Part shown: positions 33,565 through 42,394 of the stretch, piece by piece
Position numbering within the stretch: position 1 is the stretch's first letter
Layout of the letters: each line of letters begins with the position of its first letter
Origin: RBG-16-64-13 sp963718375
GTDB taxonomy: Bacteria > Actinomycetota > Thermoleophilia > RBG-16-64-13
NCBI GenBank assembly: GCA_963718375.1
Contig: CAVQZD010000002.1
Span: forward strand, 1-64,000
Reading direction: 5' to 3'
Length of the DNA stretch: 64,000 nucleotides
The notes under the pieces: generated by a model
The model's database searches: none
What the model saw: the letters and a program-made list of their open reading frames with translations, nothing else
What the model was told of the DNA's origin: nothing
Position numbers and translations under genes: made by a program

Positions 33565-34601
33565 GCGACGCGCTGGCTCAGTTCATCTTCTTGCTCATCA
33601 AGGCGATCGCGATGGCAGGCCTGATCTTGCTCATGGTCGCCTTTGCCATCTACTTCGAGCGCAAGTTCGCCGGCTTCTTCCAGGGCCGCGTCGGACCGAC
33701 CTATCTGGGCCCGTGGGGCTCGCTCCAGTCTTTCGGTGACGTGCTCAAGCTGATCTCCAAGGAGGATGTCGTCCCCGAACGCGCCGACAAGCCGGTGTTC
33801 AAGCTGGCGCCCTACATCGCTTTCGTCCCCGCCTTCTTGGCGCTGGCGGTACTGCCCTTCGGGCCGGTCGAGCCTGAGGGAGCGGCGAGTCTGTTCGGCC
33901 ACGAGTTCGACTTCGTGATCGTCAGTCCCGGGTACTTCGACTCCGGACTGGTGCTCTTCTTAGCGATGGGCGCCCTCGCCTGCTACGGGGTGATCTTGGC
34001 CGGCTGGGCCTCCAACAGCAACTACTCGCTACTGGGCGGCCTGCGCGCCGGCGCGCAGATGATCTCGTACGAACTGGCCATGGGGTTCTCGGTCGTGGGC
34101 GTCATGCTAATGGCGGGGTCGCTCAGTCTGGTCGATATCGTGGACGCGCAGGCGGGCGACTTCTGGCACTGGTACTTCATCCCCCAGATCGTCGGCGGCG
34201 TGATCTTCTTCATCGCCACCCTGGCCGAACTCAATCGCACGCCCTTTGACCTACCCGAAGCGGAGCAGGAGCTGGTGGCCGGCTACCTGACTGAGTACTC
34301 CGGCATGCGCTGGGGGATGTTCTACTTGGCCGAGTACGTGAACATGATCTTGGTCTCCGCCATCGTTGCCACCCTGTATCTGGGCGGATGGAGGGCGCCG
34401 CTCGTGGCCCTCGACTTCATCCCCGGGCCGGTATGGCTGTTTCTCAAAGTCATCTTCTTGATGTTCCTCTACATGTGGATCAGATGGACGATCTTCAGAT
34501 ATCGCTATAACCAGCTGATGTCGATCGGGTGGAAGGTGCTACTGCCCTTATCGCTGGCCAACCTAGTCGTGACGGCCGTGGTCATCAGTGTGGTGGGATG
34601 A
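33561..34601 (+). CDS. nuoH: NADH-quinone oxidoreductase subunit H
   Basis: A 346-residue membrane subunit with about eight helices that connects the quinone site to the membrane arm. The conserved acidic loop ELNRTPFDLPEAEQELVAGYLTEYSGMRW and the ERKFAGFFQGRVGPTYLGPWG segment identify it. ATG overlaps nuoD (ATGA). nuoG, normally before nuoH, is absent. Confidence 0.96.
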   Translation: MSDALAQFIFLLIKAIAMAGLILLMVAFAIYFERKFAGFFQGRVGPTYLGPWGSLQSFGDVLKLISKEDVVPERADKPVFKLAPYIAFVPAFLALAVLPFGPVEPEGAASLFGHEFDFVIVSPGYFDSGLVLFLAMGALACYGVILAGWASNSNYSLLGGLRAGAQMISYELAMGFSVVGVMLMAGSLSLVDIVDAQAGDFWHWYFIPQIVGGVIFFIATLAELNRTPFDLPEAEQELVAGYLTEYSGMRWGMFYLAEYVNMILVSAIVATLYLGGWRAPLVALDFIPGPVWLFLKVIFLMFLYMWIRWTIFRYRYNQLMSIGWKVLLPLSLANLVVTAVVISVVG

Positions 34602-34602
34602 C

Positions 34603-35103
34603 ATGGGTCTCTTAGACGTCATCAAGAAGGGCACCTTCTGGGACATCCTCAAGGGGATGTCGGTCACCGGCACCTACTTCGTGAAGCCGAAGGTGACGGT
34701 GCAGTATCCCAAGGAGAAGCTGCAGACCTATCCGCGCTTTCGGGGAGTGCAGGCTCTGCTGACCAGGCCTGAGACCGGCGACGTCAAATGCGTCGCCTGC
34801 ATGCTCTGTGCCACGATCTGTCCGCCCGAGTGCATCAGTATCGTCGGCGAGCAGACCCCCGAGGGACTCAGCCGGCCCGCGACCTTCGACCTGGATCTGA
34901 CGCGGTGCCTCTTCTGTGGCCTGTGCGAAGAGGTCTGCCCCGAGGCTGCTATCGTCATGACCCGGCATTACGAGCTGGCGACCTACGACAAGGCCGATCT
35001 GCAGCTCACCAAGGAGAAGCTGGTCGCCAACCAGACGTACGCCCGCAAAGAAGCCTACCTCATACTTGGTGACACACCCAGCGACGAGGGGGCGCAGACA
35101 TGA
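34603..35103 (+). CDS. nuoI: NADH-quinone oxidoreductase subunit I
   Basis: A 166-residue ferredoxin-like subunit with two [4Fe-4S] sites (N6a/N6b): C63-C66-C69-C73 and C102-C105-C108-C112. The N-terminus has the usual amphipathic helix and TVQYPKEKL. ATG 34603 follows the nuoH stop by one base. Confidence 0.95.
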   Translation: MGLLDVIKKGTFWDILKGMSVTGTYFVKPKVTVQYPKEKLQTYPRFRGVQALLTRPETGDVKCVACMLCATICPPECISIVGEQTPEGLSRPATFDLDLTRCLFCGLCEEVCPEAAIVMTRHYELATYDKADLQLTKEKLVANQTYARKEAYLILGDTPSDEGAQT

Positions 35104-35684
35104 CGCAGAAGGTGCTCTTCTTGGTCTTCGCGGTGCTGTCTGTGGCCGGCGGCGTCGCCACTATAACGCGCAAGAACGTGGTGCATGCGCTCATGTTCCT
35201 GGTCTTCACCTTCTTGAACGTGGCCGCGATCTTTCTCCTGAGCCAGGCCTACTTCCTGGCCATGGTGCAGATACTCGTGTACGCGGGCGCCATCACGGTC
35301 TTGTTCTTGTTCGTGATCATGCTGCTCAACCTGCGCACGTTCGAGCAAGAGCAGCAGACTCACCGCAAGCAGCGCTGGGCGGCGCTAGTGCTATCAGTGC
35401 TGATGCTGGCGGAGTTCGTCATAGTCTTGGCCGGTATCACCTTCACCTCGGCCCATCGGGGCAGCGCTGAGGCGATAGCCGCGGCCGGCGGCTCCACCCG
35501 AGCTTTTGGTGAGGCCCTGTTCAACAACCTGCTACTACCCTTCGAAGTGGCGTCGGCGGTGCTGCTCGTGGCTATGGTCGGAGCCATCATCCTGGTGCGG
35601 CGAGAGAGGGCGCATGGCGGAGCCACCCGCACGTGGGGACCAGGCGAGGAGCCATCTCACGATGCCATCGAGGAGGAGGTGTAG
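35100..35684 (+). CDS. nuoJ: NADH-quinone oxidoreductase subunit J
   Basis: A 194-residue membrane subunit with five predicted helices. The pi-bulge-type helix region AMVQILVYAGAITVLFLFVIMLL is typical. A short cytosolic Glu-rich tail follows the last helix (GAIILVRRERAHGG). Overlaps nuoI by 4 bases. Confidence 0.93.
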   Translation: MTQKVLFLVFAVLSVAGGVATITRKNVVHALMFLVFTFLNVAAIFLLSQAYFLAMVQILVYAGAITVLFLFVIMLLNLRTFEQEQQTHRKQRWAALVLSVLMLAEFVIVLAGITFTSAHRGSAEAIAAAGGSTRAFGEALFNNLLLPFEVASAVLLVAMVGAIILVRRERAHGGATRTWGPGEEPSHDAIEEEV

Positions 35685-35690
35685 CCGGTC

Positions 35691-36017
35691 ATGGATGTGA
35701 CTCCCCTAGACATGGCTGTACCGGTCGACTGGTACCTGTACCTCTCGGCAGCGCTGTTCATGGTGGGGGCCGCGGGCATGCTCATGCGGCGCAACCTCTT
35801 CATCATCCTCTTCTCGCTTGAGCTGATGCTGAACGCCGTCAATGTGAACTTGGTCGGCTTCGCGCAGTTTCATGAAGACCTGGCGGGGCAGCACTTCGTC
35901 CTCTTCGTGATGGCGATCGCTGCCGCTGAGGCCGCAGTCGGCTTGGCCATCGCGACCGCACTCATCCGCAACCGGAAAACGCTCATGGTCGACCTGTTCG
36001 ACACCATGAAAGGATGA
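35691..36017 (+). CDS. nuoK: NADH-quinone oxidoreductase subunit K
   Basis: A 108-residue antiporter-like subunit with three helices. The buried glutamates sit in SLELMLNAVNVNLV and AAAEAAVGLAIATAL, as in other NuoK proteins. ATG 35691 is 6 bases after nuoJ, with an AGGAGGAGG tract inside the nuoJ end. Confidence 0.95.
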   Translation: MDVTPLDMAVPVDWYLYLSAALFMVGAAGMLMRRNLFIILFSLELMLNAVNVNLVGFAQFHEDLAGQHFVLFVMAIAAAEAAVGLAIATALIRNRKTLMVDLFDTMKG

Positions 36018-37918
36018 GCGTCATAGACTACATCTGGCTCATACCCCTGCTGCCTCTTGTGGCCTTCTTGGTGACGCTGATCTTCGGCCGGTGGTGGATC
36101 AAGGGGGCGTCGCACTGGCTGCCGATCCTGGCGATGGCAGGTGCTTTCGGTCTGTCCATCGGGGCCTTTCTCGAGACCCGGGGGATGGAGCAGCCTGCGG
36201 TCGTGGAGCTGTGGAGCTGGTTCTCGGTGGGGAGCTTCACGGTGCCGATATCCCTGCAGTTGGACCAGCTGTCGGCGATCATGCTGTTGGTGGTGACCGG
36301 CATCGGGCTTCTGATCTTCATCTACTCGGTCGGCTACATGCGGGGCGACGGCGGCTACTACCGCTTCTTTGCCTACATGAGCCTGTTCGCCTTCAGCATG
36401 CTCACACTGGTACTGGCCGGCAACTACCTGCTGCTCTTCCTCGGCTGGGAAGCCGTGGGGCTCTGTTCCTACTACCTGATCGGTTTCTTCTATCACAAGC
36501 CCGAGGCGGCAGCGGCCGGCAAGAAGGCCTTCATCGTCAACCGGGTCGGGGACTTCGGGTTCGCGTTGGGGGTGCTGCTCATCTTCGTCACCTTCGGGAC
36601 CTTGGACTACGTAGGGGTCTTCGAGCAGGTGGGAGCGGGCGCGGGCGGACACGGCACCTTGGTGGCCATCGCGCTCCTGCTGTTCATGGGGGCCATGGGC
36701 AAGTCGGCCCAATTCCCGCTGCATGTGTGGTTGCCGGACGCTATGGAGGGTCCCACCCCGGTGTCCGCACTCATCCACGCCGCCACCATGGTCACTGCCG
36801 GGGTCTACCTCGTGGCCAGGAGCGCCGTCATCTTTGCCAACTCCACCACAGTCCTGCTGGTGGTGGGCGCCATCGGCACCTTCACCGCCCTCTTCGCCGC
36901 CATCATCGGTATCTGCCAGAAAGACATCAAGAAGGTGCTGGCCTACTCGACCGTCAGCCAGCTGGGTTACATGTTCATGGCCCTGGGGGTCGGTGCTTGG
37001 GCGGTGGCCATCTTCCATCTGGTCACGCACGCCTTCTTCAAGGCCCTCCTCTTCCTTGGGGCCGGATCGGTGATCCATTCGCAGGATGGTGAACAGGACA
37101 TGGACAAGATGGGTGGCCTCTGGCATCGCATCCCCGCCACGTACGTGACCTTGATGGCGGGCGCGCTGTCGCTCTCGGGCATCATCCCGTTCGCTGGGTT
37201 CTGGTCGAAGGACGAGATCCTTGTCTCAGCCTGGCACGCGGGCAAGTACGTCTTCTGGGCGGTCGGTCTGCTGGCGGCCTTCATCACTGCCTTCTACACC
37301 TTCCGCCTGATCTTCTTGACCTTCTTCGGCGAGAGCCGCGCGGCCGACAAGACCGGCGAGCATGTCCACGAGAGCCCGGCCTCCATGATCGTGCCGTTGA
37401 TGGTGCTGGCCTTGGGCGCCCTTTTTGCCGGGTTCCTGGGACTGCCCGGACGGTTCGGACTCATGCGCAGCTTCTTGGAGCCGGTGTTCGGCGCAGCCGA
37501 CGAGGTCCTGGGGATCACGGAACACGGCGTGACCAGCACCGACTACGTGCTCATGGCGGTCTCCCTGGCGGTGGCCATGTGCGGTATCGCCCTGGCGTGG
37601 GTGATGTACGTGAGGTGGACCGACCTACCCCGACGGTTGGGTGACAAGGTGCGGCCTGTCTACAAGGTCGTCTACAACAAGTTCTACGTGGACGAGTTCT
37701 ACGCGGCGACAGTCGTCAGGACCGCGGTGGGCGGCTCACGCTGGGTCTGGCACAACTTTGACGAGAAGATCATCGACGGCGCCGTCAACGGTATGGGGGC
37801 GCTTTGGCAGTGGGCCGGACGCGCAGTGAGGCCGCTGCAGACCGGCAAGGTGCAGAACTATCTGCTCGGCATGTTCATCGGACTCTTCGTCATAGTGACG
37901 GTGGTGGTGTTCTTGTGA
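36014..37918 (+). CDS. nuoL: NADH-quinone oxidoreductase subunit L
   Basis: A 634-residue proton-pumping antiporter-like subunit. GAMGKSAQFPLHVWLPDAMEGPTPVSALIHAATMV contains the pumping Lys and the conserved His/Pro helix break; the Glu of helix 5 is in LGWEAVGLCSYYLIGF. The long lateral helix and the C-terminal anchor (KVQNYLLGMFIGLFVIVTVVVFL) are present. ATG overlaps nuoK (ATGA). Confidence 0.97.
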   Translation: MSVIDYIWLIPLLPLVAFLVTLIFGRWWIKGASHWLPILAMAGAFGLSIGAFLETRGMEQPAVVELWSWFSVGSFTVPISLQLDQLSAIMLLVVTGIGLLIFIYSVGYMRGDGGYYRFFAYMSLFAFSMLTLVLAGNYLLLFLGWEAVGLCSYYLIGFFYHKPEAAAAGKKAFIVNRVGDFGFALGVLLIFVTFGTLDYVGVFEQVGAGAGGHGTLVAIALLLFMGAMGKSAQFPLHVWLPDAMEGPTPVSALIHAATMVTAGVYLVARSAVIFANSTTVLLVVGAIGTFTALFAAIIGICQKDIKKVLAYSTVSQLGYMFMALGVGAWAVAIFHLVTHAFFKALLFLGAGSVIHSQDGEQDMDKMGGLWHRIPATYVTLMAGALSLSGIIPFAGFWSKDEILVSAWHAGKYVFWAVGLLAAFITAFYTFRLIFLTFFGESRAADKTGEHVHESPASMIVPLMVLALGALFAGFLGLPGRFGLMRSFLEPVFGAADEVLGITEHGVTSTDYVLMAVSLAVAMCGIALAWVMYVRWTDLPRRLGDKVRPVYKVVYNKFYVDEFYAATVVRTAVGGSRWVWHNFDEKIIDGAVNGMGALWQWAGRAVRPLQTGKVQNYLLGMFIGLFVIVTVVVFL

Positions 37919-39394
37919 GACTCACCGTCCTCACCTTCCTCCCCGTGGTCGGCGTCCTGGTGATGCTGCTCTTCACGCGCGGGCGGCCTCGTGCCTACAA
38001 GACCACCGCTCTGGTGACCAGCCTGCTCACGCTGGGGATGGCGATCTATCTGTTCGCGGTGTTCGACCCGAATGGCGCCGGCTACCGGTTCCAGGAGGAC
38101 TACAGCTGGGTGAGCGGCGCGGGCATCCGCTACCACTTGGGCATCGACGGCATCTCGCTGCTGCTTATCTTGCTCACCGCCCTGCTCAGCGCAGTAGCGA
38201 TCCTGACGTCGTGGAACTCCATCAAGGACCGCGGCTTGGCCTTCTTCGCAAGCCTGCTGGTACTGGAGACGGGCATGCTGGGAGTGTTCGTCGCCATGGA
38301 CCTCTTCTTGTTCTACGTGTTCTGGGAGGTCCAGCTGATACCCATGTACTTCATCATCGGAGTCTGGGGTGGCTTGCGACGCATCTATGCCGCCGTCAAG
38401 TTCTTCTTGTTCACCTTCGTCGGCTCGGTGCTGATGCTGGTGGCGATCTTGGCGGTGGTATGGACGTACGGGACGCGCGCCGGGAACGAGATCACTTTCG
38501 ACATCTTGACCTTGCAGCAGGCCGGGTTCAGTGGCTCGCTGGCCATCTGGTCCTTCATCGCCTTCTTCGTGGCCTTCGCCATCAAGGTGCCCATGTTCCC
38601 AGTGCATACCTGGCTGCCGGACGCGCACACCGAGGCGCCCACGGCCGGCTCGGTGCTGCTGGCCGGTGTGCTCTTGAAGATGGGGGTCTACGGCATGATC
38701 CGCTTCTGCATCGGGTTCTTCCCCGAGGTGGCGGTAGAGGCCATGGTCCCTGTCCTCATACTGTCGGCCATCGCGGTCATCTACGGAGCGGCCATGTCCC
38801 TGGTGCAGCCGGACATGAAGCGTCTGGTGGCCTACTCCTCCGTAAGCCACATGGGGTTCGTCACCGCGGGACTCTTCGTCTTCAACCAACAGGGTGTCGA
38901 AGGCTCCGTGCTGCAGATGATCAGCCACGGGATACTGACGGGCGCACTCTTCGTCATGGTGGGCTTCTTCTATGACCGCACCCATACGCGCATGATCAGC
39001 GACTACGGCGGCCTGGCGAAGCCCATGCCGGTGGCGGCCGCCTTCTTCAGCCTGTTCGTGATGGGCAGTCTGGGTCTGCCGGGATTGAGCGGTTTCGTCG
39101 GTGAGTTCCTGGTGCTGGTGGGCGTGTTCCAGTACGCGAAGGTGTTCGCCGCGCTCATCTCCGTAGGCATCGTGCTGAGCGCGGCCTATCTGCTGTGGAT
39201 GTACCAGCGCACCATGTTCCAGGGGCCGAACGAGAAGTGGGCGTCGCTGAGAGACCTCAGCGTCCGGGAGATAGTCACTCTGGTGCCGCTCGTCGCGTAT
39301 GACTCTCTGGATCGGCCTGTACCCGGAGACCTTCTTGAACCTGCTGCACGCTCCCGTGCAAGAGCTGCTCTCGCACGTGGAGGCCTTCAAGTGA
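37915..39394 (+). CDS. nuoM: NADH-quinone oxidoreductase subunit M, one frameshift
   Basis: A reconstructed 490-residue antiporter-like subunit. FWEVQLIPMYFIIGVWGG, KVPMFPVHTWLPDAHTEAPTAGSVLLAGVLLKMG and GLPGLSGFVGEFLVLVG are intact. After VREIVTLVPLVA a one-base gain near 39299 shifts the frame; the true C-terminus (MTLWIGLYPETFLNLLHAPVQE...VEAFK) continues in the other frame to TGA at 39392-39394. Without correction nuoM reads through into nuoN. GTG 37915 overlaps the nuoL stop. Confidence 0.92.
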
Positions 39395-40893
39395 GCACTT
39401 CTGACCTCATGACGGTGCTACCTGAACTGGTGCTGGCCGTGGCGGCCTGTCTCGTCCTGTTGGTCGAAGCTTTCATGCTGCCGCAGAGACCCGCCGGCAG
39501 CGAGCGGCTCGAGCGCAGCGGCCGGACTCCCAGCGCGGCGATAGCTTTCTTGGCTCTGGTGGGCTCGGCGGTGGCCTCCTTCTGGGTGCTGGGCGGTGAC
39601 CAACTGGCCTTCCACGGCACTCTGGCCTCTGACGAGTGGGCGGTCTTCTTCGACGTGTTGTTCGCTGTGGGAGCGGCCGTCGTGGTCCTCATGTCTCCCG
39701 CATATCTGCGGGCTCACGGACGCGATCTGGGCGAGTACTACGCGCTGATGCTGTTCGCGGTCGTGGGCATGGATCTGATGGCGAGCGCTCGCGACTTCCT
39801 GGTCTTCTACGTCTCACTTGAGCTGATGGCCATCAGCAGCTATCTGCTGGCGGCGTTTCTCAGGCACCGGGTGCGGTCCAACGAGTCGGCGCTCAAGTAC
39901 TTCTTGACCGGCTCCTTCGCCTCGGCGGTCATCCTATACGGCATCTCACTGGTGTACGGTCTCGTCGGAAGTACCAGCTACGCCGAGGTCGGGGCCGCGA
40001 CCGCCACACCGGGTGGACAGATCGGCTCCACGGGCCTGGTCATGGCCGCGTTTCTGGTGGCGGCCGGTCTGGCCTTCAAGGTCTCGGCCGCTCCGTTCCA
40101 CATGTGGACGCCCGATGTATACGAAGGCGCCCCCACTCCAGTGACCGCGTTCTTCTCGGTGGGGCCCAAGGTCGCGGGCTTCTCCGTGCTACTCGCGGTC
40201 TTTCCGCTGGCCTTCGGGGAGGTCGACTACGAGTGGGGGTTGCTGTTCACAGTGCTGGCGATCCTCACCATGCTCACGGGCAACCTGTATGGACTCGTCC
40301 AGACAAATGTGAAGAGGATGCTCGCCTACTCCTCCATCGCCCACGCCGGCTACCTGCTCACCGGGCTCGGGGCTCTGGGCCTGACGGGAGAACCGCGGGC
40401 CGGATACGGGGTGCTCGTCTATCTTGCGGCCTACACCGTGATGAACCTGGGCGCCTTCGGGGTGCTGGTCCATCTGAAGACGGGCTCGTCGGACAAGTTC
40501 GACTACTCTCTCAGCCAGTTTGCCGGTCTGGGGAGGCGTTCGCCCTGGATGGCCGGTCTGCTCTCACTCTTCTTGCTGTCGCTCATAGGCATCCCGGGGA
40601 CGGCGGGGTTCATAGGCAAGTTCTACTTGTTCGGTGGCCTGGTATGGGCGGAGATGTGGTGGCTGGCAGTCGTGGGCGTGCTCATGAGTGCCGTCTCCGC
40701 CTACTACTACCTGCGGGTGATCGTCTATATGTTCTTCAAGGAGTCTGAGGCGCCGTTCGCGGGAGGTCTGCCCGTCTCGAGGAGCATGACGGCGGCGTTG
40801 ACATTGAGCGCGCTGGCCACTCTGGCCATCGGGCTTATGCCCTCTTGGCTGTGGGACGCGGCTGTGGCTGCGTACGACGCGCTCGGCATCTGA
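39391..40893 (+). CDS. nuoN: NADH-quinone oxidoreductase subunit N
   Basis: A 500-residue antiporter-like subunit. SLELMAISSYLLAAF (helix 5 Glu), AAPFHMWTPDVYEGAPTPVTAFFSVGPKVAG (Lys/Pro helix) and IGIPGTAGFIGKFYLF identify it. GTG 39391 overlaps the corrected nuoM stop (GTGA), the coupling used elsewhere in the operon. Last gene of the complex; nuoE, nuoF and nuoG are not in the cluster. Confidence 0.95.
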   Translation: MSTSDLMTVLPELVLAVAACLVLLVEAFMLPQRPAGSERLERSGRTPSAAIAFLALVGSAVASFWVLGGDQLAFHGTLASDEWAVFFDVLFAVGAAVVVLMSPAYLRAHGRDLGEYYALMLFAVVGMDLMASARDFLVFYVSLELMAISSYLLAAFLRHRVRSNESALKYFLTGSFASAVILYGISLVYGLVGSTSYAEVGAATATPGGQIGSTGLVMAAFLVAAGLAFKVSAAPFHMWTPDVYEGAPTPVTAFFSVGPKVAGFSVLLAVFPLAFGEVDYEWGLLFTVLAILTMLTGNLYGLVQTNVKRMLAYSSIAHAGYLLTGLGALGLTGEPRAGYGVLVYLAAYTVMNLGAFGVLVHLKTGSSDKFDYSLSQFAGLGRRSPWMAGLLSLFLLSLIGIPGTAGFIGKFYLFGGLVWAEMWWLAVVGVLMSAVSAYYYLRVIVYMFFKESEAPFAGGLPVSRSMTAALTLSALATLAIGLMPSWLWDAAVAAYDALGI

Positions 40894-40897
40894 ACCC

Positions 40898-42289
40898 ATG
40901 CTCATCGTAGGCGACTGGGTCGTCCCTGTGAGCAGCCCGCCCATCGCGGGGGGCGCGGTGTTGGTGAGGGACACAGAGATCGCGGCAGTGGGGCCCGCCG
41001 CGGAGCTGCGGGCGCGCTACCCTGACGAGGAGGTGAGCGAACACCCAGGTTGCGCCCTCTTACCAGGTCTGATCAACGCTCACACTCACCTCGACTACTC
41101 GGCCTTTCTGGGCATTCGGCGTTCCGGTGGGTTCATGCGTTGGATCATCCGCCTGACCAGGGCGCGCATGAGACTGGACTCAGAGGACTTGGCGGCCTCA
41201 GCCTTGTGGGGAGCGCATGAGTGTCTGCGCCAAGGGGTGACGAGCATCGCCGACACTTCATTTGGAGGTAGCACGGTGGCCCTAGCGGCTCGGGCGGCCG
41301 GACTCCGGGCGCGGGTGTACCTGGAGGTGTTCGGGCTTGACGACGACCGCTTGCCCGAGACCTTGGAGCGGCTCGAGACCGCCCTGGCTAGGGCGCGGGC
41401 GGCGAGCGGCGCAAATAGGGCGGGCGACGCGGACGGCGCGGGCGGTGGGCACGGCTTCGAAGACCGGGTGGAATGGGGCGTCTCGCCCCACGCGACCTAT
41501 ACCGTGTCGCAGCCGCTCTACCGGGAGGTCGCACGCTTCGCCAGGCGGTCTGGGCTGCGCATGGCTACCCATGTGGCGGAGTCGAAGACCGAGGTGCGGC
41601 TGTCCAACGGCGGTGCTGGCCTCGCTACCCTCGTGTACGGAGCAGCGAGCCTGCTGACCGGCGGTCGCTGGAGGCTCCCGAGCAAGCGTCCGCTTCAGTA
41701 CGTGGCCGAGACGGGAGCGCTGGGTACGGACATGCTCGTCGTCCACGCTGTGCAAATGGACGGGGCCGATATCAAGACTCTGGCCGCAAGCGGAGCCCCT
41801 GTAGCTCACTGCCCGCGTTCGAACGAGAATCTGGGGTGCGGGATAGCTCCGGTGGCTGCGATGAAGGCGGCCGGCGTCGTTGTGGCACTGGGGACCGATA
41901 GCCTGGCCTCCAATGACGGTCTGGACATGCTCGCCGAGATGCGGGCCGCGTTGGAAGCCAGCCACTCACGGGCGCAGAAGGCAGACACGGAGGCTCTGCT
42001 GCCCAGTGAGATCCTGCGTATGGCCACGCTGGACGGTGCTCGCGCCCTCGGCTGGGAGGCGCGGGCGGGCAGTCTGGAGGTGGGCAAGCGGGCTGATATC
42101 ACTGTGGTCAGTCTGCCCGGGACGGTGTCCAGCAGCACCTCGCCAGAGGACTTGGCTCTGGCGGTCATGCAGGGCCAGGTGCGGATGACGGTGGCCGAGG
42201 GACGAGTGGCCTACGCAGGCGAGGCCACGCCCGCCGAGGTGTCAGCCAGCTTCGCGGCTGTGCGGATGAAGCTGGGCTTGAAGGACTGA
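40898..42289 (+). CDS. amidohydrolase, aminodeoxyfutalosine/S-adenosylhomocysteine-deaminase type
   Basis: A 463-residue metal-dependent amidohydrolase of the AtzA/TrzN-SsnA group. Metal ligands H62/H64 (NAHTHLDYS), a third His in THVAESKTE, HAVQMDG, and the catalytic Asp in GTDSLASND are visible, plus HCPRSNENLGCGIAP typical of adenosine-type deaminases. It starts 4 bases after nuoN. The nuo context and family make aminodeoxyfutalosine deaminase (menaquinone route) a good hypothesis, but S-adenosylhomocysteine or other deaminase activity cannot be excluded. Confidence 0.8.
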   Translation: MLIVGDWVVPVSSPPIAGGAVLVRDTEIAAVGPAAELRARYPDEEVSEHPGCALLPGLINAHTHLDYSAFLGIRRSGGFMRWIIRLTRARMRLDSEDLAASALWGAHECLRQGVTSIADTSFGGSTVALAARAAGLRARVYLEVFGLDDDRLPETLERLETALARARAASGANRAGDADGAGGGHGFEDRVEWGVSPHATYTVSQPLYREVARFARRSGLRMATHVAESKTEVRLSNGGAGLATLVYGAASLLTGGRWRLPSKRPLQYVAETGALGTDMLVVHAVQMDGADIKTLAASGAPVAHCPRSNENLGCGIAPVAAMKAAGVVVALGTDSLASNDGLDMLAEMRAALEASHSRAQKADTEALLPSEILRMATLDGARALGWEARAGSLEVGKRADITVVSLPGTVSSSTSPEDLALAVMQGQVRMTVAEGRVAYAGEATPAEVSASFAAVRMKLGLKD

Positions 42290-42394
42290 GCTGCATCCGA
42301 CCCGGTGGGCATCACCCTGCCCCCAGGGGTATCCTGTTGGCGCAGTCATGCCGATAGATACGACAAGCGGCGCGGTCCAGCAGTGGAGGACGAC

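Noticed and set aside
35870..37126. 418-codon minus-strand frame opposite nuoK and nuoL
   Set aside because: Very rich in Asp, Glu, Gln and His with no helices or motifs; the plus strand has intact NuoK and NuoL.
37858..39390. 510-codon minus-strand frame opposite nuoM
   Set aside because: Complement of a codon-biased membrane-protein gene; low-complexity composition and no start context.
37915..40893. Possible natural NuoM-NuoN fusion protein
   Set aside because: The other frame restores a standard NuoM C-terminus, a stop at 39392-39394 and a normal GTGA overlap, so a one-base error explains the fusion.
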